A stretch of DNA of 6,218 nucleotides from Ignavibacteriota bacterium (GCA_003135995.1 PNBM01000348.1:25978-32195); one strand, 5' to 3'; counted from the first letter of the stretch, positions 1 to 5,063 are shown. A program made the numbers and translations. The notes: generated by a model from the sequence alone, not told the origin.

Positions 1-272
1 GGTTCTGTCTGCATGCATCTGTCAATAACTTTCTTCTGCGTCCTCATCCACCAGGCAACGTCAACTCCGGATTTCTCTATCACTTTATGCGAGAGTTCTT
101 CAAGGTATTTCATTACATATTTCTTTTTAAGCAGTTGATATCCCATTTGTCTCGCATTCTTTTCTGTGTATCCTGCCGCTATAGCCGCCCTGGATGCGTT
201 GGAGTCTTTTGCGTATTCTTCACAAAACTTTATCTGCTGTGCCGTTAGGTTGTTTAAATCTTCTTTTGCCAT
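1..272 (-). CDS. terS: Terminase small subunit, N-terminal part (runs off left edge)
   Basis: Ninety codons are present and the frame is still open at base 1, so the C-terminus lies outside the window. Residues 9-50 match the Terminase_2-type small subunit pattern: a 'LTAQQIKFCEEY' opening, then the helix-turn-helix core 'NASRAAIAAGYTEKNARQMG' and a 'LLKK' helix (about residues 25-50). In this family the N-terminal helix-turn-helix recognises the packaging site, and the oligomer hands viral DNA to the large terminase ATPase-nuclease, which would be expected just beyond the left edge. The ATG overlaps the TAA of the JAMM gene by one base (TAATG), so translation is probably coupled. The start is well supported because the family homology begins about eight residues after it. 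Family recognition is by eye. Confidence 0.86.
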   Translation of the reverse strand, partial: MAKEDLNNLTAQQIKFCEEYAKDSNASRAAIAAGYTEKNARQMGYQLLKKKYVMKYLEELSHKVIEKSGVDVAWWMRTQKKVIDRCMQTE

Positions 273-799
273 TATTTTATTTTTTTATCTAACTGCTTTT
301 CTTCAATCATTTTATTAATTCCACCTACCTGCTCATCTATATCCTTTCCTGAAGCAATGTACCAGAAGTTCATAACCTGATTCGTCTCAATTGCAAATAC
401 CATCTTAGGGTCTTTTTCTAAATAACTTTTTATCAACATTGCATACAACTTCTTACGGTCTCTTGCTAAAAACCTTTTTATCACTTCCTTATCATATTTA
501 CTAATTCTTCCGTCGCCGGAGAGATGCGTGTGCCATATCCCTATAACTTCATACCCTCTTATCAAATAAGGCAAACACTTAAAAAGTATTACCAACATAT
601 TCGGAGGCTCGTATTTTACTTTCTTCTCTCTTGCTTTATTTCTTAAATTTATAAATTTGTAAAAATAATATTTTGCCCTTGCTCTCTTTTTCTTGAATTT
701 GTAATATCTGAGCCCGGGTCTCATTTGGAAATTCCCAATTATTACACCCCCGGTCTCTTTCCTTTTATCCCGCTTTATGACAGGTGATTTTTTTATCAT
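272..799 (-). CDS. JAMM/MPN+ (JAB-family) zinc metalloprotease
   Basis: 175 aa. The signature of active JAMM isopeptidases is complete: Glu15 in 'KETGGVIIG', then His90-x-His92, seven residues, Ser100, two residues, Asp103 ('GIWHTHLSGDGRISKYD'). In the family the two His and the Asp bind zinc, Glu activates water and Ser helps stabilise the transition state. Members cleave ubiquitin-like conjugates, process tail proteins, or act in defence systems. Two features are odd. Only 14 residues precede the Glu, so the usual first helix is missing; the frame has a TGA five codons upstream, so the protein cannot be extended. The segment between the Glu and the HxH (about residues 31-63) is very rich in Lys, Arg and Tyr. 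The start lies one base after the zinc-ribbon stop with no good ribosome binding site, and the stop overlaps the terminase start, so coupling is likely. The substrate is unknown. Confidence 0.85.
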   Translation of the reverse strand: MIKKSPVIKRDKRKETGGVIIGNFQMRPGLRYYKFKKKRARAKYYFYKFINLRNKAREKKVKYEPPNMLVILFKCLPYLIRGYEVIGIWHTHLSGDGRISKYDKEVIKRFLARDRKKLYAMLIKSYLEKDPKMVFAIETNQVMNFWYIASGKDIDEQVGGINKMIEEKQLDKKIK

Positions 800-800
800 A

Positions 801-1037
801 TCAATAAGGTAGTATCATTCCGGACACAGGAAGACAGCCTCCGTAACTAAGAAGATTAGAAAGAAGAACTCCCCACTCATCTGAATCCGAAATAGATTTC
901 TCAACCAGTATTCTTTTCTCAGGTTTTTCTTCTTCAAAATATATCGTTCCGCAATAAGTGCATTTATGTTCCCCGGGTCCCACCGCTTCCAGCTCCGAAG
1001 CTCCGCAGTTGTCACATTGGAATTTATTGAACTTCAT
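801..1037 (-). CDS. Small zinc-ribbon protein
   Basis: 78 aa. Two CxxC knuckles, Cys8-x2-Cys11 ('CDNCG') and Cys26-x2-Cys29 ('CTYCG'), separated by 14 residues, form a classic zinc ribbon at the N-terminus. The middle is charged (residues 35-48), and the tail from about residue 50 is hydrophobic and glycine-containing, ending 'GMILPY'. Ribbons of this kind usually bind nucleic acid or protein partners; nothing here suggests catalysis. The ATG overlaps the 3' end of the GroES gene by 14 bases and is preceded, inside GroES, by a strong AAGGAGGAG Shine-Dalgarno six bases upstream of the start, which fixes the start. The stop (TGA) is one base from the JAMM ATG. Its position between the chaperonin and the JAMM gene suggests it works with one of them, but the partner cannot be told. 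Confidence 0.82.
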   Translation of the reverse strand: MKFNKFQCDNCGASELEAVGPGEHKCTYCGTIYFEEEKPEKRILVEKSISDSDEWGVLLSNLLSYGGCLPVSGMILPY

Positions 1038-1326
1038 CTTTCTCCTCCTTTGCCAGTATATCAGGCTCTCTTAACATTAAATAATTATTCCCTTCAAATT
1101 CAATCTTCGTAGCAACGTATTCTTCAAATATTACTACATCTCCTACGCCTACTTCCATTATCATCAGTTGTCCTTTGTCATTAACAAACCCCGGACCTAC
1201 GGCAATCACTTCCCCTCTCGTCGCCTTCTGAGCTCGCTCTGGTATGATAACTCCTCCCTGACTAATATTTTCTATAATTGGTTTCACAAGTATTCTGTCT
1301 GATAATAGTTTTTTGATTTCCGGCAT
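1024..1326 (-). CDS. groES: Phage-encoded GroES (Cpn10) co-chaperonin
   Basis: 100 aa, the normal length for GroES. The whole fold can be followed: 'LLSDRILVKP' (residues 7-16, first strand), the GroEL-binding mobile loop ending in the hydrophobic triplet of 'GGVIIP' (24-29), 'GEVIAVGPG' (38-46), 'VGVGDVVIFEEY' (59-70), and the closing 'NYLMLREPDILA' (80-91). GroES caps GroEL and allows substrate folding in the closed chamber. Phages that carry such genes, or the T4 gp31 analogue, use them for capsid protein folding. No GroEL is visible, so it presumably works with the host GroEL. It heads the left-hand cassette after an AT-rich leader with no recognisable Shine-Dalgarno; the ATG is supported by the position of the first conserved strand. 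Its 3' end overlaps the zinc-ribbon gene. Confidence 0.93.
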   Translation of the reverse strand: MPEIKKLLSDRILVKPIIENISQGGVIIPERAQKATRGEVIAVGPGFVNDKGQLMIMEVGVGDVVIFEEYVATKIEFEGNNYLMLREPDILAKEEKDEVQ

Positions 1327-1507
1327 ATATTATTTTTTAATACAAAAATAATTATAATTATCATTTTATCTGTCTGTTGACTTGTAGATTTGTATAGTAG
1401 ATGTAAAGCCCCCGAAGAGTCGCCTTCACTCCCTTGCGTATAAAATATGATTTTTGCAGCCGAATAAAAGGATTTCTTGAATCTTGATTTGCTTTACATT
1501 TTGGAAT
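1327..1507 (-). promoter_or_regulatory. Probable promoter/leader region of the GroES-TerS cassette
   Basis: This 181-base non-coding stretch follows an intrinsic terminator and precedes GroES, so transcription of the left-hand cassette should start here unless there is read-through. The last 50 bases before the GroES ATG are extremely AT-rich and, on the minus strand, contain overlapping GATAAT and TATAAT hexamers (about 1343-1355), but no convincing TTGACA-like element sits 16-18 bases upstream. The interior holds a 9-bp inverted repeat described separately. The exact promoter cannot be placed from sequence alone. Confidence 0.35.
1401..1499. repeat. 9-bp inverted repeat flanking an 81-bp spacer
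   Basis: The arm ATGTAAAGC (1401-1409) is exactly complementary to GCTTTACAT (1491-1499). The repeat does not extend beyond nine bases on either side. It sits wholly within the intergenic region upstream of GroES. It could be a pair of operator half-sites, the base of a long RNA stem, or chance: the inner 8-mer CTTTACAT also occurs inside the DHH-like gene (2984-2991 and 3170-3177). Confidence 0.35.
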
Positions 1508-1543
1508 AAAAAAAGCAGCCGAACCGAGGGAAAGTTCAGCCGC
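1508..1543 (-). terminator. Intrinsic (rho-independent) terminator
   Basis: Read on the minus strand, GCGGCTGAAC (1543-1534) can pair over ten positions with GTTCGGCTGC (1524-1515) around a 9-base loop, and is followed at once by seven T (1514-1508). Two of the ten pairs are G-U wobbles that work only in the minus-strand transcript; on the plus strand they would be A-C mismatches. This fixes the direction. It lies 36 bases after the stop of the 123-aa gene and closes the transcription unit to its right. Confidence 0.85.
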
Positions 1544-1578
1544 TTGAGGTTGTTGATAGAAGAAACTTTATTTAAAAC

Positions 1579-1950
1579 TTATATATTCTCCTTTAGAAAT
1601 ATTCTCAAATTACTCATTACTTCTCTTCCTAAATCGGATAACCAGCCAGGAACACTACTGCCATGTTCTGTAAATCCTTTTTCAGAAAAATAATACCACA
1701 TAAAAAAACCACTACCAGATTCGGGGAATAATTCTCTACCTTTTTTTTTCCAATCTTTATAATCCATTTCATCTCTCAAGGCTAAGTGCTTAAAACACTT
1801 ATATATATATCTCAGGCTCTCGCCCGGATTACCACAACAACAGAAATTGAAATATACACTATGCAATAAGTTTTCTAAATCATCATAATATAATCCATTA
1901 TAAAGATAGTCGTCTTTAGTTTTGATAACTTTTTTACCCTTAATTTCCAT
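1579..1950 (-). CDS. Conserved phage-type hypothetical protein with CG-P and TEHG motifs
   Basis: 123 aa, soluble, no membrane segment. Two blocks stand out: a Cys cluster followed by Gly-Asn-Pro ('FCCCGNPGESLRYIYKCF', residues 36-53) and 'FTEHGSSVPGWLSDLGREV' (93-111). I associate this pairing, a C-x-C-G-x-P helix start and a later 'G-L-T-E-H-G-x-S-x-x-G-W-L-T-x-x-G' block, with small proteins seen repeatedly in phages and prophages, but I cannot name a characterised member. The Cys and His residues could bind metal. The start has only a weak AAAGAA element upstream and follows the 89-aa gene by 18 bases, so the two are probably cotranscribed. It is the last gene before the terminator at 1508-1543. 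Confidence 0.75.
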   Translation of the reverse strand: MEIKGKKVIKTKDDYLYNGLYYDDLENLLHSVYFNFCCCGNPGESLRYIYKCFKHLALRDEMDYKDWKKKGRELFPESGSGFFMWYYFSEKGFTEHGSSVPGWLSDLGREVMSNLRIFLKENI

Positions 1951-1968
1951 ACTATATTTCTTTTAGAA

Positions 1969-2238
1969 TTAGTTTAAAATTGTCTCTTTTTCTATTTTAA
2001 TTTCAACAGGTTGAATCTCTCTTAATATTAGTTTCCCCTGTAAATATCTTAGAGGATTATACCATTTCCGTTTAATTATTATTCTGAATCCCGGAATTAC
2101 TATGCCCGGTAATATTGATATAATTCCTCTTTCTTTAAATTCCTTATAAGTTTGTTTTTGTAAGCGCTCAATATCCCCGCTATATAGCCAGTCCTCAAAT
2201 AATTTATCTGTCCATTCTTTTGTAATATTTTTTACCAT
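1969..2238 (-). CDS. Hypothetical protein, 89 aa
   Basis: The function is not recognised. The N-terminal half (residues 1-38) is charged and probably helical, with three Trp/Tyr positions ('EWTDKLFEDWLYSGD'). The C-terminal half alternates hydrophobic and charged residues ('ISILPGIVIPGFRIIIKRKWY' begins about residue 40, and 'PVEIKIEKETILN' ends the protein), suggesting a small beta structure. There is no signal peptide, and the hydrophobic stretch at 40-55 is too broken by Pro, Gly and Arg to be a clear membrane helix. The ATG is preceded only by a weak AAAGAA. It follows the heptad repeat and is probably cotranscribed with the 123-aa gene 18 bases downstream. Confidence 0.6.
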   Translation of the reverse strand: MVKNITKEWTDKLFEDWLYSGDIERLQKQTYKEFKERGIISILPGIVIPGFRIIIKRKWYNPLRYLQGKLILREIQPVEIKIEKETILN

Positions 2239-2257
2239 TTCTTTATTTTTGCTTTTT

Positions 2258-2292
2258 ATTCAGAATTCAACATTCATAATTCAGCATTATGA
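2258..2292. repeat. Tandem heptad repeat, five units
   Basis: Five consecutive 7-base units, on the plus strand starting at 2258, 2265, 2272, 2279 and 2286. The first four match ATTCANN exactly (last two bases GA, AC, TA, GC), and the fifth is a variant, ATTATGA. The array fills most of the gap between the DHH-like gene and the 89-aa gene. It is too short for CRISPR and has no spacers. Confidence 0.75.
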
Positions 2293-2299
2293 AAAGTTC

Positions 2300-3355
2300 T
2301 TACCTCACCAAATCCGACGGCAAAGGCATTTCCTTAAAATCTCCCAAAAGTTCCCTTGGCAGTAGCTTAGTTTTAAATATCATCGCTCTGCTGTTCCCCA
2401 CCGCTTCATATTTCTTTGCAATAGCCTCTAAATTCATCTCCTTGCTTGCGTACAGGCTCACTGTCCAATCTTTTCCGCTGAAATAGTAGTTTATCATTAA
2501 CTCGTGGCGAGCTTCAACATAGACGCTCTTAAAGGCTTCTAAACTCATCCTGTCGCTGTTGACTACAATAGCCGCATATCCTTCAAAAAGAGTCTCGTAC
2601 GCCCCCTTGCATTTGTCGAAGTTTAATCCTACCTGGTATCCTATTATGTTCTTTCCCATAAATAGCATATTCATAAAATATGAGTAGTCGCTTTGTGATT
2701 TTTCAATCACACCTACAAACTCCGATACTTTACTACCTTCGTGCATCTTTAATCTGTTGTAATTCCAAACCCTCATTGCGTATTGAATCGGGACTATTAT
2801 TTCCTCCCAGTCTTTTTTATCTTCATTCCTGTAACTTTCCCAGCTTCCTATCGCTGAGACCATCGGGGAAGAACTTGCCCGAGGAAATAAATATTCCCAC
2901 GCTATCTCCGAACATCCGGCATTGGGATTCGTGAGTGCAATAAGGTTACTTAAATTTAAATCATTTACCCCGAGCTCGATGTTCTTTACATCTTCTGCAA
3001 ACTTCTTTATATCCGGCTCTTTGTTGTCTATCCAGACGGTTAATCCGTCCTCGCTCATCTTCTGCAGTTCTATTAAACTAATAGAGAATATTACAAAGAA
3101 TAATATTTTCTCTCTATCAACATTATCCAGTTTTATATTTCCGTCCATCGAAAAGAAATCTCCGTCTTTCTTTACATTATGCATTTCCGCCTGGTGAAAT
3201 CTCATCTTCACTACCGCCGCCGCACAGAGGCTGTCAAGATTTTCAGAGTTGTAAATGCATATCACCCTTTCCCAGTTCTTTTCTATTCTTTCTTTGAAGT
3301 GTTCTTTGAACTCAATATTTTCCGCAGGCACTTCCTGCACTTTGTCTTCTTCCAT
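2300..3355 (-). CDS. DHH/DHHA1 phosphoesterase-family homologue, probably catalytically dead
   Basis: 351 aa, the usual size for NrnA-like DHH-DHHA1 proteins. The fold markers align in order: 'VICIYNSENLDSLCAAAVVK' (31-50) with the usual 'IYHxxDxDGxxSAAIVK', 'FFVIFS' (86-91) with 'VxxVDFS', 'VWIDNKEP' (107-114) with 'WIDHHKS', 'GCSEIAWEYLFP' (147-158), 'GSWESYRN' (170-177), and the C-terminal 'AIAKKYEAVGNSRAMIF' (311-327) with the DHHA1 'GGGHxxAAGF'. Family members use these residues to bind two Mn/Mg ions and cleave short RNAs or cyclic dinucleotides. Here most ligands are replaced: His to Asn36, first Asp to Asn39, Asp to Ile89, DHH to Asp110-Asn111-Lys112, and DHHA1 GGH to Val319-Gly320-Asn321. 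Only Asp41 and Asp110 remain. The frame is intact, so this is a maintained pseudoenzyme rather than a decayed gene. No clear Shine-Dalgarno precedes the ATG. The alignment is from memory of the family. Confidence 0.75.
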   Translation of the reverse strand: MEEDKVQEVPAENIEFKEHFKERIEKNWERVICIYNSENLDSLCAAAVVKMRFHQAEMHNVKKDGDFFSMDGNIKLDNVDREKILFFVIFSISLIELQKMSEDGLTVWIDNKEPDIKKFAEDVKNIELGVNDLNLSNLIALTNPNAGCSEIAWEYLFPRASSSPMVSAIGSWESYRNEDKKDWEEIIVPIQYAMRVWNYNRLKMHEGSKVSEFVGVIEKSQSDYSYFMNMLFMGKNIIGYQVGLNFDKCKGAYETLFEGYAAIVVNSDRMSLEAFKSVYVEARHELMINYYFSGKDWTVSLYASKEMNLEAIAKKYEAVGNSRAMIFKTKLLPRELLGDFKEMPLPSDLVR

Positions 3356-3427
3356 ACAATTATATTTTTAATTTTTAAAAATTCTTTGTGGTATAGCTCT
3401 TCCGCTCTTAATCTTCAATCTTACGAA

Positions 3428-4048
3428 TCATATCTTAAATATTTCTTCAAAAAATTTTTCCCTTGCTTCCCTTTGTATCAGGTTTCCGGAGTTGTTTATA
3501 TACTGTGTAATTACTTTGTCGTGGAATCTTATCCTGTCATCAACTCCGTTTAAGCTGTTAAGCTTTGCCTTGTACTTCTGTTTTTGTGAATCCGAGAGTA
3601 TTCCCCTCGAGTCCAGTGTCAAATCTTTCTTTATTTTCTGTACCAAGTTGCATTTTTCGTTGTTCATTCCGTTCTGGTCTCTGTGGTATATCCTGTATGC
3701 CGGTCCTTTGTATTCCTTGAATGCGTATAATATCAAAAAATCTATTGCAAAACTCCGGGGATATATCCTGTCTTTGTAACATTTATTCATTGCTTTTTCC
3801 TGAAAATATAAGTTCACCCTTGAGTTGTTTACCCTGCTGCAGCTCTTCACCGGCACAAGCTTCCTCAGAATCCCGCAAAAGAGTGAATAAATGTCCCCTT
3901 TGTCATCTGCAAAATATCTGTGTACCATTCCTTTCATTCTTATTTCCCTTATGTCCTTGTTGTAAATCCCAGATGTAAACATCAGAGCTGATATTTCAGC
4001 CCGCTCTTTGAAGTATTGCTCTGATAGCCTCTTCTTCCTTTTCCTCAA
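3428..4048 (-). CDS. HNH-like endonuclease-fold protein
   Basis: 206 aa, strongly basic. Residues 44-56 ('RYFADDKGDIYSL') resemble the opening of homing-type HNH proteins ('Y-x-V-S-x-x-G-x-V-R-S-L'). Residues 99-135 resemble the HNH_3 core: 'SFAIDFLILYAF', then 'YRIYHRDQNGMNNEKCNL', with His122, Asp124, Asn129-Asn130 and Asn134-Leu135 in place of the usual 'NHxDGxxxNNxxxNL'. The His normally found before the first helix ('VHRLVAEAF') seems absent ('YPRSFAIDF'), so activity is uncertain. Residues 136-206 are helical and may bind DNA. The start is TTG (the next in-frame residues are Arg and Lys), chosen because a strong GGAGGG lies five bases upstream (4054-4059). It could be a free-standing homing enzyme or a packaging-associated HNH protein. 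Confidence 0.65.
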   Translation of the reverse strand: MRKRKKRLSEQYFKERAEISALMFTSGIYNKDIREIRMKGMVHRYFADDKGDIYSLFCGILRKLVPVKSCSRVNNSRVNLYFQEKAMNKCYKDRIYPRSFAIDFLILYAFKEYKGPAYRIYHRDQNGMNNEKCNLVQKIKKDLTLDSRGILSDSQKQKYKAKLNSLNGVDDRIRFHDKVITQYINNSGNLIQREAREKFFEEIFKI

Positions 4049-4053
4049 TTTTT

Positions 4054-4059
4054 CCCTCC
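4054..4059 (-). promoter_or_regulatory. Strong ribosome binding site for a TTG start
   Basis: GGAGGG on the minus strand lies five bases before the TTG at 4048-4046. It decides the start of the HNH-like gene. It overlaps an 8-bp perfect palindrome, CTCCGGAG (4056-4063). Confidence 0.75.
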
Positions 4060-4083
4060 GGAGTTTTTAAAGGTTAAATAAAT

Positions 4084-4434
4084 TTATTTCCGCTTGTCAT
4101 CCCCGAATGTGCGTTCTTTGCATCCCGATGTTCTGTATATCGGGACTCTTGTCGGGTCGCTCTTTATTCTTGATCCCGACTTGTCGGGAGATCCCCTGCC
4201 CTTTAATGCTTTTGTAATATTTATGTAATCAACTAATGGTCTCAGTGGATTCTTCACGTTGCTCTCGAAACATCCCCAGTCACCCCGAAGTAATCTATTT
4301 CTCTGGTTTTCCGAAACACGAAGCCTATTCGCGTATTGTTCTCTCAATTTATCAAATTTTTCCCAGGAGAATTTTATAAGCAGCCATTTCCAGTAACGTT
4401 CCTGAGTTTCACCCCAATTTCTTTTATATTTCAT
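4084..4434 (-). CDS. Hypothetical protein with repeat-derived C-terminus, 116 aa
   Basis: The function is not recognised. Residues 1-78 look like a genuine small protein, rich in aromatic and basic residues (five Trp between residues 7 and 53, 'NRLLRGDWGCFES' at 46-58) and probably helical. Residues 79-116 change character sharply (Gly, Ser, Asp, Lys and Arg rich) and are encoded by a palindromic repeat region (4097-4193), so the original end of the gene may have been replaced when the repeat arrived. The ATG is one base after the TAA of the 146-aa gene, with no good Shine-Dalgarno, so translation is probably coupled. The HNH-like gene begins 35 bases downstream. Confidence 0.6.
   Translation of the reverse strand: MKYKRNWGETQERYWKWLLIKFSWEKFDKLREQYANRLRVSENQRNRLLRGDWGCFESNVKNPLRPLVDYINITKALKGRGSPDKSGSRIKSDPTRVPIYRTSGCKERTFGDDKRK
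4097..4193. repeat. Palindromic repeat element inside the 3' end of a gene
   Basis: Two hairpins with related arms lie here. TCCCGAT (4123-4129) pairs with ATCGGGA (4139-4145) around nine bases. TCCCGAC (4174-4180) pairs with GTCGGGA (4183-4189) around two bases. The 9-mer CTTGTCGGG occurs twice (4148-4156 and 4180-4188), and a related GTCATCCCC (4096-4104, one base upstream of the listed span) starts the block. The GC content is well above the surroundings. The pattern is that of a dispersed palindromic intergenic repeat of host type, here read as protein. Confidence 0.6.
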
Positions 4435-4435
4435 C

Positions 4436-4876
4436 TTAAATATTATTTAATATTTCGTTTACTCGCCTGTTCCCCATTAAAAGCCATCTCACTTCATCAG
4501 GTAATTCCTCTACAGAATAGCCGGCGGGGGATATACTTCCAATGTATAACGTATCAATTTTGTGCATTAAATAACCAGATCTTGACATTAGTAACCTTTC
4601 ATCTCTTATCTCTTCCTGCGGTGGTATATTCTTTGATAAATTAGTCTCCCAAAAATCAATTACCTCATTTAATAATTTCTTACTCTCGCACACCGTACAA
4701 TATTTGATGTACTTAATGCCGTCGAGGGGATAGTGATAATACTGATGTTTTAAACAAATCCCGGTCTTCCTCCAAATCCATCTTAATATTTTTATTTTCT
4801 TCTTTTCTCGATCTGCTCTTTTCTTCATCTTCTCAAGATCCTTCCCCGTACATCCGCCGTTATACCTTTTTATCAT
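4436..4876 (-). CDS. Hypothetical protein with possible zinc site, 146 aa
   Basis: The function is not recognised. The N-terminus is very basic (residues 10-37, 'KMKKRADREKKKIKILR'), consistent with nucleic acid contact. A possible zinc site follows: Cys41-x2-His44 ('CLKH') and Cys60-x2-Cys63 ('CTVC') separated by 15 residues, including a Tyr-rich loop. Residues 75-146 are mixed charged and hydrophobic and end in a likely helix ('DEVRWLLMGNRRVNEILNNI'). The ATG has only AAAAAG close upstream, and starts 17 bases after the stop of the 51-aa gene; the stop is one base before the next gene, so it sits within an operon. Confidence 0.65.
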   Translation of the reverse strand: MIKRYNGGCTGKDLEKMKKRADREKKKIKILRWIWRKTGICLKHQYYHYPLDGIKYIKYCTVCESKKLLNEVIDFWETNLSKNIPPQEEIRDERLLMSRSGYLMHKIDTLYIGSISPAGYSVEELPDEVRWLLMGNRRVNEILNNI

Positions 4877-4892
4877 TTTCTTTTTATTAAAA

Positions 4893-5048
4893 TTAATAAA
4901 AGTTCTTTTTCAACTCCTGATTCTTTTTCACCGTTTGTGCGTTTGCTTTCTGCATTTTTAAGTTCAATTTCCCGCCTTTTGTTACCCGGGATTTATCCTT
5001 CAAAGCATTTTTCATATCCCCGTATATCTTACCCATTACATCTGCCAT
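4893..5048 (-). CDS. Small basic protein, 51 aa
   Basis: The frame begins 'MADVMGKIYGDMKNALKDKS' and ends 'KKNQELKKNFY' at a TAA. It has 12 Lys and one Arg against three Asp and one Glu, giving a strongly positive charge, with no Cys and no Trp; most of it should be helical. The start is supported by an AAAGGG Shine-Dalgarno 7 bases upstream, placed in the 15-base gap after the stop of the 162-aa gene, and the ORF fills what would otherwise be a gap in a compact operon. The function is unknown; size and charge would fit a nucleic-acid-binding or head-associated accessory protein, but nothing identifies it. Confidence 0.65.
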   Translation of the reverse strand: MADVMGKIYGDMKNALKDKSRVTKGGKLNLKMQKANAQTVKKNQELKKNFY

Positions 5049-5063
5049 TGCTTTTACCCTTTG

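Noticed and set aside
815..1015. A minus-strand frame overlapping the zinc-ribbon gene, in the same frame as the JAMM gene
   Set aside because: It might have supplied the missing N-terminal helix of the JAMM protein by frameshift, but its sequence does not resemble a JAMM N-terminus, it ends in a stop before 799, and the CxxC zinc ribbon in the other frame is clearly the real gene.
1361..1429. Possible 22-codon minus-strand ORF starting at GTG (1429) upstream of GroES
   Set aside because: The purine-rich AAGGGA touches the start codon with almost no spacing, the product is very short, and nothing else supports translation.
2258..2292. CRISPR-like array
   Set aside because: Units of seven bases follow each other directly with no spacers.
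2984..3177. CTTTACAT 8-mer as a phage-wide operator
   Set aside because: Besides the intergenic copies (1401-1408, 1492-1499, 5777-5784), it also occurs twice inside the DHH-like gene. This is consistent with chance in AT-rich DNA.
2680..3553. Several plus-strand open frames opposite the DHH-like and HNH-like genes
   Set aside because: They overlap well-supported minus-strand genes, are rich in Ser, Phe and Leu as expected of antisense translations, show no motifs, and lack convincing ribosome binding sites.
3558..3782. A 74-codon minus-strand frame inside the HNH-like gene
   Set aside because: It lies wholly within the HNH-like gene in another frame, while that gene has a family-like motif and a strong ribosome binding site.
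4260..4300. 'NRLLRGDWGCFES' in the 116-aa protein resembles the 'RRLLxGDW' stretch of large terminases
   Set aside because: The protein is far too short, has no Walker or nuclease motifs, and the true packaging genes are at the left edge. Treated as chance similarity.
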